A stretch of 64,000 nt of DNA from Nematopogon swammerdamellus (GCA_946902875.1 OX336339.1:20925349-20989348); one strand, 5' to 3'; positions 1 through 11,270 are shown, counted from the stretch's first letter. Program-made: numbers and translations. The notes: generated by a model from the sequence alone, not told the origin.

Positions 1-386
1 TAAAAATGAATTTCTTTCCAAATGATCTACACCTCATACTAATCATAGCCCGTAAAAATATTTTCTTTCAAAACGGTTTAAATGTATTTTTTGGCTCCTT
101 GTTGTTGTTCTGACAATATGTCAGACGGCAAGTGGACGGCTACTCTACCGAAAACTGTAGAGTAGGGTTAGTAGGGCAATGCCGTATGTGGAAAATTTTA
201 AAATAATTTATGCTTCATCCATCAGTCATCCATCACTTTCGTTCGCCAGATCCTCGTATGAAAGGTAGGTGGAAAACATTCTTCATCAGTCAGATGGGAC
301 CGTAGCACGTGTAGATCCGTTGTATCTTCCTTGGGGTCGACGTTATGATGTAGGTATGTATGAACATATATTATTAGTAATTATAC
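1..386 (-). other. Intron 3' of the cadherin exon
   Basis: By position this is the start of the intron that follows the cadherin exon; the donor (GTATAA on the minus strand) begins at 386. It holds no further exon that I can recognise. A small imperfect hairpin around CTACTCTAC / GTAGAGTAG lies near 140-165. Confidence 0.5.
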
Positions 387-579
387 CTATGAGCTCAAAT
401 TGCAGCGGATAGTCGAAGTCTGCATCGGAAGCGCGCACTCTGTACACGACCGAGCCGACAGCCGCGTCCGCCGGCACGAGCACCAGGCGCATCAGGGTCG
501 CAGGATCGAAGAGAGGTTCGCCGCACTCGCCCAGCCGCGCCAGACACGCCACTACCAGGAGCGCAGCGCGCACTGTCAT
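387..579 (-). CDS. Cadherin-like protein, first coding exon (partial gene)
   Basis: The minus-strand reading from the ATG at 579 gives 64 codons plus one base. Residues 1-19 (MTVRAALLVVACLARLGEC) are a typical signal peptide: a basic residue, a hydrophobic core, then a small-residue cleavage region. Residues 21-64 look like the start of a first extracellular cadherin repeat: a strand ending in LVLVPADAAVGSVVYRV, then ASDADFDYPLQFEL, which fits the calcium-binding DxD plus 'PLxFEL' pattern of EC domains. The product would be a secreted or membrane-anchored adhesion protein. The ATG at 579 is preferred over one ten codons upstream (609) because a splice acceptor separates them and the signal peptide starts cleanly here. 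The exon ends in phase 1 at a GT donor, and the rest of the gene lies left of the window. Which cadherin it is (Cad86C-, Cad99C- or Cad87A-like) cannot be settled from 64 residues. Confidence 0.75.
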
Positions 580-580
580 C

Positions 581-602
581 CTGCAGGAGAGACAGACAAC
601 GT
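581..602 (-). promoter_or_regulatory. Splice acceptor before the cadherin start codon
   Basis: Read on the minus strand, a pyrimidine-rich run (TTGTCTGTCTCTCCTGCAG) ends in AG at 581, and the exon begins with G then ATG. This implies at least one upstream non-coding exon at higher coordinates, in this window or beyond it. The reading is inferred from consensus only. Confidence 0.6.
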
Positions 603-1589
603 CATGCATTAAAATTTGTACAGTACAACCTTGAACAACCGACTTTCAGTCGATCCATTGTATAAGTTGAAAGGAATACCGCATAGATGGCGCTAACCCG
701 ATCGAAATTAAATTAATTATTTTAATTAATAAAAAAATACAAAGCGTAACGACACTACACCTCACCTTTTATATGATATATATATATTTTTTAATTTCTA
801 CCCATCACAAATAGAAGAAAGATTATAGGGCCGGCACACTGCTGCGCCCATTGACTTACATATATATTACTAACGTTATCACTGGCTGCGCCCGCGTAAA
901 ATAGCATAGTACAATGTATTACTCACACATTATGATTATGAACATAATCCGAAATACACAGGGAATTTAGTTTATTATTCGCTAAGTTCATCGCAGTAAT
1001 TAAAACTTCTCGCTTCCGCGTTGCCGAGGTCAACATCCCAGTTCGTTAATTTCGAAACTGAACAAAAACAAAGCAATTAACATTTTCGGCAACATTTAAA
1101 GTTTTCCATAATATTCTTACTTTTCTATTTTGGTGGTTTCGGTGTGAGTATTTGGAATATTACAAACGGTATAAATCTATCGACTTGTTATTCAAATCAA
1201 ACATGATAATCCGCCAACAATTTAGTATAAAAAATTAGGTATAGGTCACATACATTTAGTTTTTATGTTTCAAAATAGCTAAAATTACCGATATTTCAGC
1301 GTCAGTAAGCAAAATTAATTACTTTTTCCAGCAGTTGACGCACACTGGCTCCAAAGAAGGGTTAGCTTGAACCACAGAGCATCGAATAGCGCGCGCGCCC
1401 GCTACTAACTTCACTGCTCTGTGGCTTGAACTGAATTTGACAGTGACATTTCTTGACATTTCGATCTTTTGACGTTTGTATGTGGTGTTGCCATATTTAA
1501 AGTAAAAGTGAAGACTGACAAATAGCAAAATAACTTAAATATTTTTTTAACATCATGATGACTCATGTCCACTTTTCGTTGATTGACCC
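603..1589. other. No gene seen; AT-rich
   Basis: AT-rich sequence, with a short TA-rich run near 775-790. No exon, RNA gene or known repeat could be supported. Confidence 0.4.
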
Positions 1590-1665
1590 TAATTAACTTG
1601 GGAGAGACCTGTGTCCAGCAGTGCACCGATACAGGCTGATGATGAATGATGATGATGAACTGTTT
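1590..1665 (+). mobile_element. 3' tail of an RTE-type non-LTR retrotransposon
   Basis: The stretch GGGAGAGACCTGTGTCCAGC, followed by an AGTG word and then a (GAT)n-like run, is the usual 3' end of lepidopteran RTE-type elements, where the RT ends close to a 'CVQQW' motif and the element stops in a trinucleotide tail. Only the tail is present. Confidence 0.6.
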
Positions 1666-1699
1666 TAATTGACTTGGTGTTCCGCCAACAGGAGAACGA

Positions 1700-1785
1700 T
1701 CATTTAGGGTTCCGTAGACGAAAATAATTGGGAACCGCTGGTGTAGGCTTAATAATAGGCTTCCGTATAGGGTACGGTAACTTTG
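1700..1785. repeat. Fragments of dispersed repeat families A/D
   Basis: Contains TTAGGGTTCCGTAGACG and TAGGCTTCCGTATAGGG, which are the end words of families D and A, fused directly to a family C copy that starts near 1786. Heavily decayed. Confidence 0.5.
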
Positions 1786-2032
1786 GTAAATTACAGCACA
1801 ACACCGACCACAATGTTTCGCAAAGTATACAGACATGATAACATATCAAGCAGCAAGTAAGAAAAACATAAAGACACGAAGACCCACCTGCTGCATAACT
1901 CGGCGGAAGGAACGCGCCAAGGTGAAAGGGGACCTGTCGCCCTTTATCACGGCATCTTGTCCGTATCCTTTAGTCGTCTTTTACGACATGCACGGGAGAG
2001 ATGCAGTGGGGCTATTCTTTTTCAGAATATGT
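1786..2032 (-). repeat. Family C repeat copy
   Basis: Antisense copy of the repeat seen also at 13140, 30000, 33885, 37640, 38215 and 42595. Diagnostic words are AATTACAGCACAACACCGAC, TCAAGCAGCAAGTAAG and CGTCTTTTACGACATGCAC. It is non-coding; short open frames in it are chance. Confidence 0.7.
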
Positions 2033-3719
2033 ATAAAATAATACATAATTTGAATCATTGTGACAAGCGAAATTGTGAAAAGTTACAGCGCCGCACCGGA
2101 GCGAAAACCCAAGTCAGTTCAAATTCAGTTCAGTCGTGCCTTAAGTTATGTATGACGGATGATCAGAAAGAAAGAGTATAACATTTCAAGTAATTACAAA
2201 TAAGTAGTCCATTGTTGGCTTTGTTTAAGATATCGCATTATTTTCTTTATCGTGATCGGAGCAAATCAAATCGTGGTCTATCCGAGATCTTTCTGAAGAT
2301 GAGCGTCAGCTGCGAGACTCGGTGACACCGCGCTAGGTCGACAATTTAGAGATGAACACATTTTTTTTCCTCTTAAAGTGCATTAAGTTGAGGTATTATA
2401 TAAAATTAAGGTTGAATTGCAATATACGTATATTAAATTGAGGTACTTAAATGTTTTTTTTATGTAATCCGGTATGGGTGATTGAGTTAGAGGGGCCAAA
2501 GCACATGCTCCGACCAGTCAATATCATTATAATATATTGATATATTATGATGCATTATATTCTAACTAACCTTTGGAATGTGGGAGAAGTATATTATGCA
2601 GGCGAACAACAATAGTTTGTGCCTATGTATTAAACTATAATGAAATATGATAAACTACAAGCGAAAAAGAATTTAATACGCGTATGTATAATAAAATACA
2701 CTTAAATATTGTACGACATAATAACTGAATGACGAGAGAGAAGACGTAAATTCGAGAAGAAATACATCACTGCGAATATAAATTCACGCTATTCCACAGC
2801 TACCTTGAGTGGATTTCTAAGGTCGACCACACATGGCGACTCCGTTGCGAATCAAATTACAAGTTGCACCGTCGTCGTCCCGGGAAATCTTCCCCACCGC
2901 AAACATTCGCATCGAGCGAAAAACTAATAACGGCGGACTCATTACACTCACCCGCAGCAGGATCTCTCCAATGATAAAATGAAATTGTTTAATTTTAGTC
3001 CACCACAAAGTTATTCGTCTGGAATCAGTTCCTTATAGAGAAGCTGAAAGTTAATATCAAATGCCTACCGACGAGTGTGTTTCCCGATTGGAACGAACAT
3101 TGGATTGGATATAACCGTAGATTAATAAATATTCAATCTAAATATCCCGGATGTTTTCAAAAACTTAGGCAGAAATAAAAATGCATTTTTACTTCGTAAT
3201 GAAAATCAATATAAGGTGGTATTTGAATAATTTTTTTTTATATGATGTTCCGTAAGAAATAGAAAATGCAGTGTGAATAGTCCACAGATTTTTGCCATAA
3301 AGATTAAGTACATATTAATTTTGATTGGTTAGGTATTTCATCATTCATTCTTTCCTTACACATTAAGTAACACAAAGGCAAGTCAGAGTTAATATTCCTA
3401 ATTATATTAAAACTATTCCCCAGATAGAAAAAAGACAGCCTAATTTGCCAAGCGGTTAGTCCGACTCCACGGTCACGAGTTGCGACCTGCCCGCACGATC
3501 TCCCCGGCACATTCAATAAGAAGATTGTGTAGTCGGCTACTTTTAGGAGAACGAGACAGGCACATTGACGAGAAAGAGATAAATAAGTATAGGTACGACA
3601 TTGAACCAGAGAGAAAGAAAGATAATCCTAATAAATAAAGCGAACTTTCTAAGTGCGACCGATGGGCGACCGGGCGTGTAATGTACGTCAATATATGAAT
3701 ATCATTATAATTCAAGAAT
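2033..3719. other. No gene seen
   Basis: AT-rich, without a supported exon or a recognised repeat. A TA-rich run lies at about 2520-2570. A moderately GC-rich stretch at 2820-2960 contains no convincing splice-flanked reading frame. Confidence 0.35.
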
Positions 3720-3850
3720 CACTGTATCTATTTACATAAGGTTTTCACTGTTACATCCTGTCACTTCTCAAGATGGTTTAGGCTATAAATCATCGGCGGC
3801 CTGAGCTGTGAGCAAAAAATCACGCGAAGCGAAGCCGCGAGGAAAAGCTA
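3720..3850 (-). repeat. Family E repeat fragment
   Basis: Shares TCACTTCTCAAGATGGTTTA and GCTGTGAGCAAAAA with inverted counterparts near 41080-41150 and 61015, and ends with an inverted form of the CGCGGCTTCGCTTCGCGTGA word. Non-coding retroposon-like debris. Confidence 0.5.
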
Positions 3851-3997
3851 CAACACCATATTCTGTGAACATTTCAATCGGCTACCTCACAGGGCTACCT
3901 CTATAATTAATTACGGTTCAAAAGATACAGACCCTCAGACGGACAGCGTAGGCTTAGTTCTAGGTTCTAGGCTTCCGTGTCGATACGGAACCCTAAA
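3851..3997 (+). repeat. Family A repeat, 3' part
   Basis: Contains TACGGTTCAAAAGATACAG, GACGGACAGCGTAGGCTTAG and a closing CGATACGGAACCCTAAAAC. The 5' part is missing. Confidence 0.6.
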
Positions 3998-4032
3998 ACG
4001 TCCTATATCTCGACTATGCATAGTTCAGCTAG

Positions 4033-4192
4033 TCATTGCATTAGTAACACGTCTAGGAATTCTACCGGTTTCAATCAAAACATCAACAGAAAAAAAATCG
4101 AGTGAAGTCCATTGCATTAGTAGTAAACGTCTAGGAATTCTACCGGTTTCAATCAAAACATCGACAGAAATTTTTTTTTCGAGTGAAGTCCA
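4033..4192. repeat. Two-unit tandem duplication (~80 bp unit)
   Basis: The block from CATTGCATTAGTA through TCTAGGAATTCTACCGG and TCAATCAAAACATC to TCGAGTGAAGTCC occurs twice in direct order. The copies differ mainly in an A8 versus T9 homopolymer near the end. The reading frame crossing it on the minus strand is a by-product of the duplication. Confidence 0.8.
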
Positions 4193-4501
4193 AATTTTTT
4201 TCGACTCGCCTCGAAAACACGGTTCTTCGCAAATAAATCGTTCCTCAACTGTTAAAACTATTGTAAAGTAAAGATTAATCAATTTTAATCGAAAACAAGC
4301 GACCCACTCCGCGCACTCAAGTGGCATGACTGACGGAGTTTGTTTTCAAGAATTATTTTCGAGGACAGGCATAGAGACGTCATAGAGAAGTGGATTTGTA
4401 GAGCTAGCCTGTTCTTTCATGAATAATGAATGACACATAAGTTAGAAGAGATTGGCATGGTCTTCGAATTTTAAGAAATAATTTACTATGACCTCATCCA
4501 C

Positions 4502-4570
4502 GCCGCCTAATATAGGCGGCTGGCACAAGCGACGGTGTAAATGGCGCCGCCTATATTAGGCGGCTGGCAC
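4502..4570. repeat. 25-bp direct repeat with a flipped centre
   Basis: GCCGCCTAATATAGGCGG plus CTGGCAC at 4502-4526 recurs at 4546-4570 as GCCGCCTATATTAGGCGG plus CTGGCAC. The outer bases match directly, while the seven central bases are the reverse complement. Each copy is itself a near-palindrome. Confidence 0.8.
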
Positions 4571-5827
4571 TTGACAGGTGGTTTGTCTGAATTTGTACCA
4601 GGATATCATGGCTACTGAAGTGGTTAATGTCAGTGAAGTTGAATCATACACAACTTTGAACAAACATTATTAAATAATGTTATTTTGATTGAAAATGTTT
4701 TTAATATATTTTGTGTTACACTATATAGTGTATTATAAAATGATACATTAATTCGAATTTGTGCTTTTCTTATTTATTACCATGAATAATGATCCGTTAC
4801 TTCTACAGTCAGCGCGTACGTTCGTGGCCTCCGGCAGGAAAGCGAGAATGGAATGTATAGTGTTGTGAATCAATCTCTGAAAGTAACGACATTTACGAAA
4901 CCTCTTTTTTATTTATGGCATTAAATTATTTATCTAATAAGGTTTTATTGCGTGGTTGAAGTACGAAGACAAAACAGGGATAATCGTTTAACGATCTATC
5001 GGCGGCCTCCGCCGCATTTCGTCCGAATGCAATGTAATGATTGGGGGTGAGGTGAGGTGTTGTAAATATTCGAAAAACATTTTCGATTCATTTTTTTTTT
5101 CAATCACAACACAATTAGCCAGAAATGCCAAAAGCAGGATACCGAAGAAATGTGAAATTGCTCTCTGATAAAAAAACATACTTTGTGGACTAATGTACTT
5201 AATTGTTTTCGTACTTACTTACCGACTGCAGACACAATTATTTATCAAACGCGTACATTTCGATGCAAAGCTTACAATTCTAGATCACGCTATCGGTTGA
5301 CAGTTGCTGAATAACGAGTGTCTGTAAACAGCTAAACTACACCTATCGAACCAGTTCGTGTCGTATCGCTAGGAAAAGGCGCGAACTCGCCCGTGGCGAC
5401 GACGACGCGACGGCGACGACGCGGACGGCGCGCGCTATCTTGAGAATTACCTATGCAGAAGATCGAAATCTCCCCAATAACATTCTCGACCTTAACCAAT
5501 CAGTAATCGTTTGTTAAACAAAAAAATGGTGGTCTGTAAAGTCGGTTTACGGACGATAGTTTTACGTGATGACGGCTTGGGCCGATTGTGCCTCTCTATC
5601 GCTTGTTACGCGCTCTCGCTTACACACACAGGCTCAGATGGAACGTGAAACTTTTTCGTGTGTGCAGCCGGTGTTAATCAATTTATAAGACGTGACGTTA
5701 TCACGTCAAAAACAAACACACAAACAGCTACAAAAGCTAGTTGTTCAAGTAGATACCTAGTAAATTACTTTGTAAAACAACTTAAAATTTAATTGTTAAA
5801 TGTGACTTTAAAGTTTATATACATTGT
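4571..5827. other. No gene seen; one GC-rich patch
   Basis: Mostly AT-rich. A CpG-rich patch at about 5385-5440 (repeated GACGACG words) stands out. I cannot support an exon. Homopolymer-rich stretches occur at 5085-5105. Confidence 0.35.
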
Positions 5828-6190
5828 AAAGGTGGTGATTCTGTGACAGGTTTAAAAAACCGTCTAAGTGCGAGTCGGAATAGCGCACCGCGGTTACCGC
5901 ACCACAAAAAAAAAACTTTGAAAATACACGTTTCTTGTTGGGGGGCTCCCTTAATTTTTTACTTTTTCTATTTTACAAGCATTTATTTAACTTCACTTGT
6001 TAGTATGGGTTAAATATTGCAACATATTTTTTTTATTATTTGTATTTTGTTGTTATATCCGCTATAATAACACATTCTGTGAAAATTGCAGTTCCAAAGA
6101 TTCAGCAGTAGGACAGACAAACAGACAGAAAGACAGAGAGATGACGTAGGCTTAGTAATAGGCTTCCGTACTGGGTGCGGAAACCTAAAA
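5828..6190 (+). repeat. Family A repeat, near full length
   Basis: Starts at about AAAAAACCGTCTAAGTGCGA and passes through GTCGGAATAGCGCACC, CACGTTTCTTGTTGGGG, TTGTTATATCCGCTATAATA and AGACAGACAGAAAGACAG. It ends at CGTAGGCTTAGTAATAGG and GTGCGGAAACCTAAAAATA. This is the best local example of the family's two ends. The preceding words AAAGGTGGTGATTCTGTGA recur at 9190. Confidence 0.75.
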
Positions 6191-8394
6191 ATAATATGGT
6201 GTAGAAATTCTTTTAATTCTATGGTAGAAATATACTTCAGCCGCTAACACAACAAGCTTGCACAGCAAAGCAAGAGTCATGTTGAGAACGGGGGAATCGG
6301 ATGCTACTCTTATGCAATTAGTAAATGACAATATGTTCCATTGTCAACATAATACCTCCGCTCATTAGCATTGTCGGCAGAGTCCAGTCTTTCGCAATCA
6401 TAATGCTTTATTATCATACTAATTATGCATTAAATTCGGGTAATAAAGTACCTAATGGCAAAACGTGCCTCGTGTCTGCCTAATTCAACAGGAGTGCCGT
6501 CAACCTTGCTTACGTCGACCTAACGTCGACCTATCCCGCACCCCGTGAAGTATCCAAGGCGAAATATTTTGTGTTCGCCACCGACCGCCTTCCCCGCGCC
6601 GCGCCAGTCGCGCCACCCGCTCCGTACTAAATCTTGTCGCATGCCGAGAACTAGCGGCTTACAAGCTGTGTACGCCCTGTGTCGTGTCGTTCCTGTAAGT
6701 AATCCTATCTTGTAAAGGCGACGGTGTGGGTGGATAGGGTGTATCGTGTGATGACTGAATTAGGTAAGGTAATTTTTAGGCACTTTTACCCGAATGAAAA
6801 CGTAAAGGAGGATAATGTCAATGTGTTTCTTAAAGTGTTTCACATCTGTATGTATGCATGTAAGTGGTTGAGTCTCTTTAATCTCTCGTAACTCCAAAAC
6901 ATAGATAGATTTAAATAATTTATTGCCCCACAATCAAACTACACTACACACAGACCTTTTCGCAACCTTCGGCTAGAATGTAGCTGTCGGTTAGTTAACT
7001 CCTGTCGTATGTACGAGAAATACCATTTTAACCGACAAATAACTGTTGGTCTAGCAAGTCACATACCGTAAAAACTGGGGTGAGTAACATGAGATGCGAA
7101 GGCGGACTTGATTTGAAGACATTTCTTCCAGTCAACCATGTCTGAGATGTTATTAAAAGTGTACAATAATAATTAATAGAGGTACCTACATATATCATGG
7201 TGTGCCTTTCCAGTATAGGGAAAACAGCTGTCCTAAACATTTTTACCTACCCAAATAACCTTGGTTTTCTATATTCTGGTCGAAATTTAAATTTTAGAGC
7301 CAGCTGCCGTTGGACCGCCCGCAGCGATCAATCACTCAGTGTCAGTGACGGTTCCTAAGTAACTTAAACCTCCACCCGAAATACCAGTTAATCGGATCAA
7401 CACAGATCCTTCGGATTACAAGTTCTGTACTCAGACAAGCTGATTAGACAAGTGCGCACCTAGGTGTTATAGGCACTCACCTTCTGTGTTAGGCGCGTCA
7501 ATCAAAACTTTAGTATGAACCATTTCATACGACACGATCAAAGGGAAGTACTCACATGGCACCTAGTTCCTACTAGGCTGACATCACGGGCTTAGCAGAT
7601 GAGCAGGTAACCAACAATGTGAGGATAAATAGGTAAACATGTTTGGTACAGCAACGCCCAGTTGAAGGATCCAACTAAGGACTACGTGAAAACAACACGT
7701 ATCGCCGCGTGCGAAAGAGACGTAGGTATGTAAAACCGCACCGTCTATAAAGCTACCAAATAGTGGGGTGCGCATGCTCACAGTGAGGAAGGAACAGACC
7801 TATCTCAGTGGAACAGACCGTAGGCTCTTAGAACCTTCTGGCCTATCCTACTTAGAATTATTTTAGGCTAAGCCGTGGGCGCAGCTAGTGTTTAAATGAA
7901 AACTAAAAATATGCACCGCACCCATCCCCGCCGGCTTCCACGCTTCAAATGTTTATAAATGCGCTGTTTACGAGATGCGCGCCTCAAAAAAGCCTTTCGG
8001 TTCCTCTCAATAACTCACAGCCGTAGAAGTAATTAAAGGTCCATTATTCTCCCCGTCTGAGGTCCGTGCCGCAGGCTCCGTCGATATATCATTGAATCCT
8101 ATTTATTTTCTTCGGAACGTTATTATTGGGTTTTATTATGCTAATGTAAAACGTTTTCCAACACTCATTTAATAGGAATGACGAATGGTACCTAGGACCA
8201 TTCCCAGCGCATAACAAGGGAACAAGAGTTTCAACTCGATGGCGTGAAGAAATAAACGTAGAGTTCGTTAAGGGCCAGTAATAACAAACCAGTTCAGCTT
8301 TTGAAGTGTGACTAATATCCTAATCTACTAATACCACAGCATAAGCATAGCCGCTGGTTGTCAGCAGTTTCGGGAAGTCGACGACACAGTAACC
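6191..8394. other. No gene supported; possible non-coding exon at ~6560-6694
   Basis: Mostly unique-looking. A GC-rich patch at 6570-6694 ends in TTCCTGTAAGTAATCC, a near-perfect donor on the plus strand. This could be a non-coding first exon, but no open frame or partner acceptor supports it. The rest shows neither an exon nor a repeat. Confidence 0.3.
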
Positions 8395-8475
8395 TGGTGT
8401 CGTCTGGGGGAGACTACTATGTCCAACAGTGGACAGCAGCCGGTTGACGAAGAAGAGAAGGAGAAGAATACATAG
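8395..8475 (+). mobile_element. 3' tail of an RTE-type retrotransposon
   Basis: GGGGGAGACTACTATGTCCA followed by ACAGTGGACAGCAGCCGG matches the usual end of lepidopteran RTE-type ORFs ('YVQQWTAAG'). It is followed by GAAGAAGAGAAGGAGAAGAA, a degraded trinucleotide tail. Confidence 0.6.
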
Positions 8476-8639
8476 GTACTGTATTACATGCATTATTTAT
8501 TACAGGCAGTATTTCAGATACCCATCTGCACTATTAATGCTTGATGGTCGGTCAGATCAATGATCTATCTAGTGATCGAGCCAGAGTGCGACAAACGTGT
8601 GTCGATGTGATCAAAGGAGCGCACCACACTTAAAGCATT

Positions 8640-9040
8640 ATTCCCTTAGATTATTCCCTCTCGGTCACGGTGCAACATTACCATAAAACTAAGTGTGTGA
8701 GGAAACCCGAGGGCTTGTCGATGCCAGCTCGCTTATTATAAATATTCTAATAATGGGTCTCATAATAATTTTCAGCGCTGTACTATGCGCCTCCCGATCG
8801 ATTTGAAAAGATATCGGGGTCGCGGGTCGGAGTGTTGCGATTTACCCGAGGCGTCCCGGCGGCGGCGCCGCGCCGACAAGTCGACTTATATGGACGCGGA
8901 ATAATAAAACATTATGGCGGCGGGAACTAGAGATCGGAGTTAGGCGATTTTTAATTACGTTTACGGTACCTTCGAAGGTTTATAGCCGATAATCCATTCC
9001 GAGCGAAGCCGTAAACAGACAAGCGCAGGCAGGGCGTACA
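8640..9040. promoter_or_regulatory. Candidate cis-regulatory block
   Basis: A repeat-free stretch mixing TAAT-rich words (CTAATAATGGG, CATAATAATTTT, TTTTTAATTACG) with a CpG-rich core (GGCGGCGGCGCCGCGCC near 8858-8876). This is the texture of insect enhancers or promoters. It is inference from composition only, with no transcript or conservation evidence. Confidence 0.25.
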
Positions 9041-9060
9041 TAAAACGTGGTCATTGTGGA

Positions 9061-9779
9061 TCGAAATCAAATTGCAATCGACCTCGCTGAAAGTTGGCAG
9101 TAATGGGAACTGCGGCGGCGCGCGGCGTGCGTTGTTTGATTGAGGAGCACATTTCTACACGGTGTTGCAACCCCAACCGTAAAACCCGAAAGGCGGTGAT
9201 TCTGTGAGTGAAATAGAACAACTTTTGTTCTACGACTTTTTAATTTGAAGAAAAAAAATTTTTTTTTCTCCATACATTTTGAGAATAGGTAAGTAAAATT
9301 AAAAAAAAATAGGTAAGTAATGCGCGAGGGTGAACTGAATGTTGTGCAATTTTTAGACATAATATCTTGAAAAATATTTCTATTAGGACATTCAAAGAAT
9401 AAAATTATACAGCCGGATTTCGTAGTCACTAGATTAATTTCGTCAGAGCAATCCTAGCGCTTTCTAGAGAAGAACAGATGTTTTTTTGATCTTTTTTCTA
9501 AAAAGTCAAAAAAAATATTTTTCTTAATGCAAATATGTGAAAATTCCAATTTTTTTTTCGAACTAAATCTAAAAAACTAAATGTGATATCGAAAAATTAA
9601 AAAAACCATTCGTCTATCGTTGATGGTCCGTGCTGTAGTTGGTGCCTCAAATTTTTCCCATTTTCGCTGAGAGTGCGAAATCGAAATAGCGTAGAGAGCG
9701 AGGAGGAATATCCTAATGTATGAAATGTGTGAAAAATCAAATCACGGCTCTGCAGATCTTCGGGTGACTTTGTTAGTTT
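9061..9779. repeat. AT-rich repeat debris
   Basis: 9185-9310 holds long A and T runs around a word (GGCGGTGATTCTGTGA) also present at 5830. 9595-9780 holds a reading-frame-like stretch whose words (TTTTCGCTGAGAGTGCG, GAGCGAGGAGG) I take as non-coding repeat. No gene is supported. Confidence 0.35.
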
Positions 9780-11134
9780 GAGGTCTGGAATGATTTTCAA
9801 AAAGTAGTCCCCGGTATTAGAGTTACAAAGGATGCGGAATTAACCCTTTTAGGCTCTCCTCTCCTGCCAGACGCTTTTGAAGAAGCTGTAGCACAAAAAT
9901 TAAAAACTTTCAAAATAAATTCAGATAAACTAAAGTCAATTCAACCACATATCGCATTTCACCTCCTTAAAAACTGTTTCGCCATCCCCAAATTAATTTA
10001 CCTGTTTAGATCGACCCCCTTGTTTGAATGCGACATCCTACATAGTTTCGACGCAGCCATCCGAAATACATTGCAATCAATTATCAACACAGAACTGAAT
10101 TAATTACAATGGACACAGGCTTCCTTGCCAGTCATCAATAGCGGACTTGGCATTAGAAAACCATCTGACCTTACCATACCAGCCTACCTGTCATCAATCC
10201 ACAGTGTCTCCAAAATAACTGTTCAAGTACTGGAGAAATTATCTAATAACACTGTAAACAAGTTTGAAGAAGCCGCTCTTGATAACTGGAAAAAAAATTG
10301 TCCCACTGAATCTTTACCAGAATCCAGGTATACAAAAAAACTGGGACAATCCTTTATGTAAAAAAATATTTAATGATTTAAAAAATAAAGATAATTCACC
10401 GAAAACGGTTGCTCGTCTGAGCGCCGCCACTCAGAGAGAGTCGGGGGCCTGGTTGCATGCTCTTCCCTCCCATACAATCGGTACGCTTCTGGACCCGGAC
10501 TCTCTCAGAATAGGAATGGCGCTCAGGCTGGGCTGCAACATTTACGAACAACACCAATGTGTCTGTGGCAAGACCGCAGACACCCAGGGTCACCACGGAT
10601 TAAGCTGTAACAAAAACTCGGCCAGATTCCCAAGACATCACATGCTTTAACGACTTACTGAAAAGAGCATTAACTTCTGTTGACGTGCCATGCCTACTGG
10701 AGCCGCCGGGCCTGTGTAGAGACGACGGAAAAAGGCCCGACGGAATGACGATTCTGCCGTGGAAGCACGGCCGCGCTCTGGTGTGGGACGCAACGTGTGT
10801 GGACACCGTCTGTGCGAGCAACATAAAGCTGTCCTGCTCGCGTGCGGGTGCGGCGGCGGAAGCCGCGGCCAGTAGGAAGCACAAAAAATACGAAGATATT
10901 AGGTGCAACTACTGGTTCGTGGCCTTCGCCGTCGAGACATTTGGTACGTGGTCGGAGGAGGCCAAGGCCTTCGTCCTTGAGGTGGGTTCCAGGATGGTGA
11001 CCACAACTGGAAACCCGTGTTGCCTCTCGTATCTCCGGCAACGAGTTAGTCTGGGGATACAGAGGGGCAACGCGGCCGCCATCCTGGGAACCATCCCGGG
11101 GACGACGCCCCTTGAGGAAATATATAATTTATAA
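9780..11134 (+). pseudogene. Non-LTR retrotransposon RT C-terminal half with zinc knuckle and restriction-like endonuclease
   Basis: A broken frame can be followed over about 450 codons. It opens with ELTLLGSPLLPDAF, a motif of the RT thumb region, and continues to TELN. A TAA at 10101-10103 interrupts it in frame, then it resumes as LQWTQASLPVINSGLGIRKP. A frameshift at the A-rich run near 10330-10340 leads to SLRIGMALRLGC and a CCHC-type knuckle (CVCGKTADTQGHHGLSC, about 10557-10606). A second shift near 10648 leads to a RPDG...VWDAT signature (about 10736-10797), which fits the PD-(D/E)xK restriction-like endonuclease of R2/R4/NeSL-type elements, preceded by RHH. It ends EEIYNL at TAA 11132-11134. 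The endonuclease would nick the target site during insertion. The RT catalytic core (the YxDD box) is missing upstream, so the copy is 5'-truncated and dead. Confidence 0.8.
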
Positions 11135-11270
11135 GTTAGTTTTTAGTTTTTAGTGGTTTTTAGTTATAGTTTTTTTTTTCTTTTTTAATTAGTTATATTT
11201 GTCTATTTAATTTGATAGGTAGTTATAGTTTGTTAGTTGGGTTCTTACTTACTTACTTGTTTACCCGATT
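11135..11270 (+). mobile_element. Probable 3' UTR of the RT element
   Basis: T-rich sequence with repeated TTTTTAG words directly after the RT stop, ending in TTACTTACTTACTT. It is assigned by position; the true 3' end and any target duplication are not visible. Confidence 0.35.
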
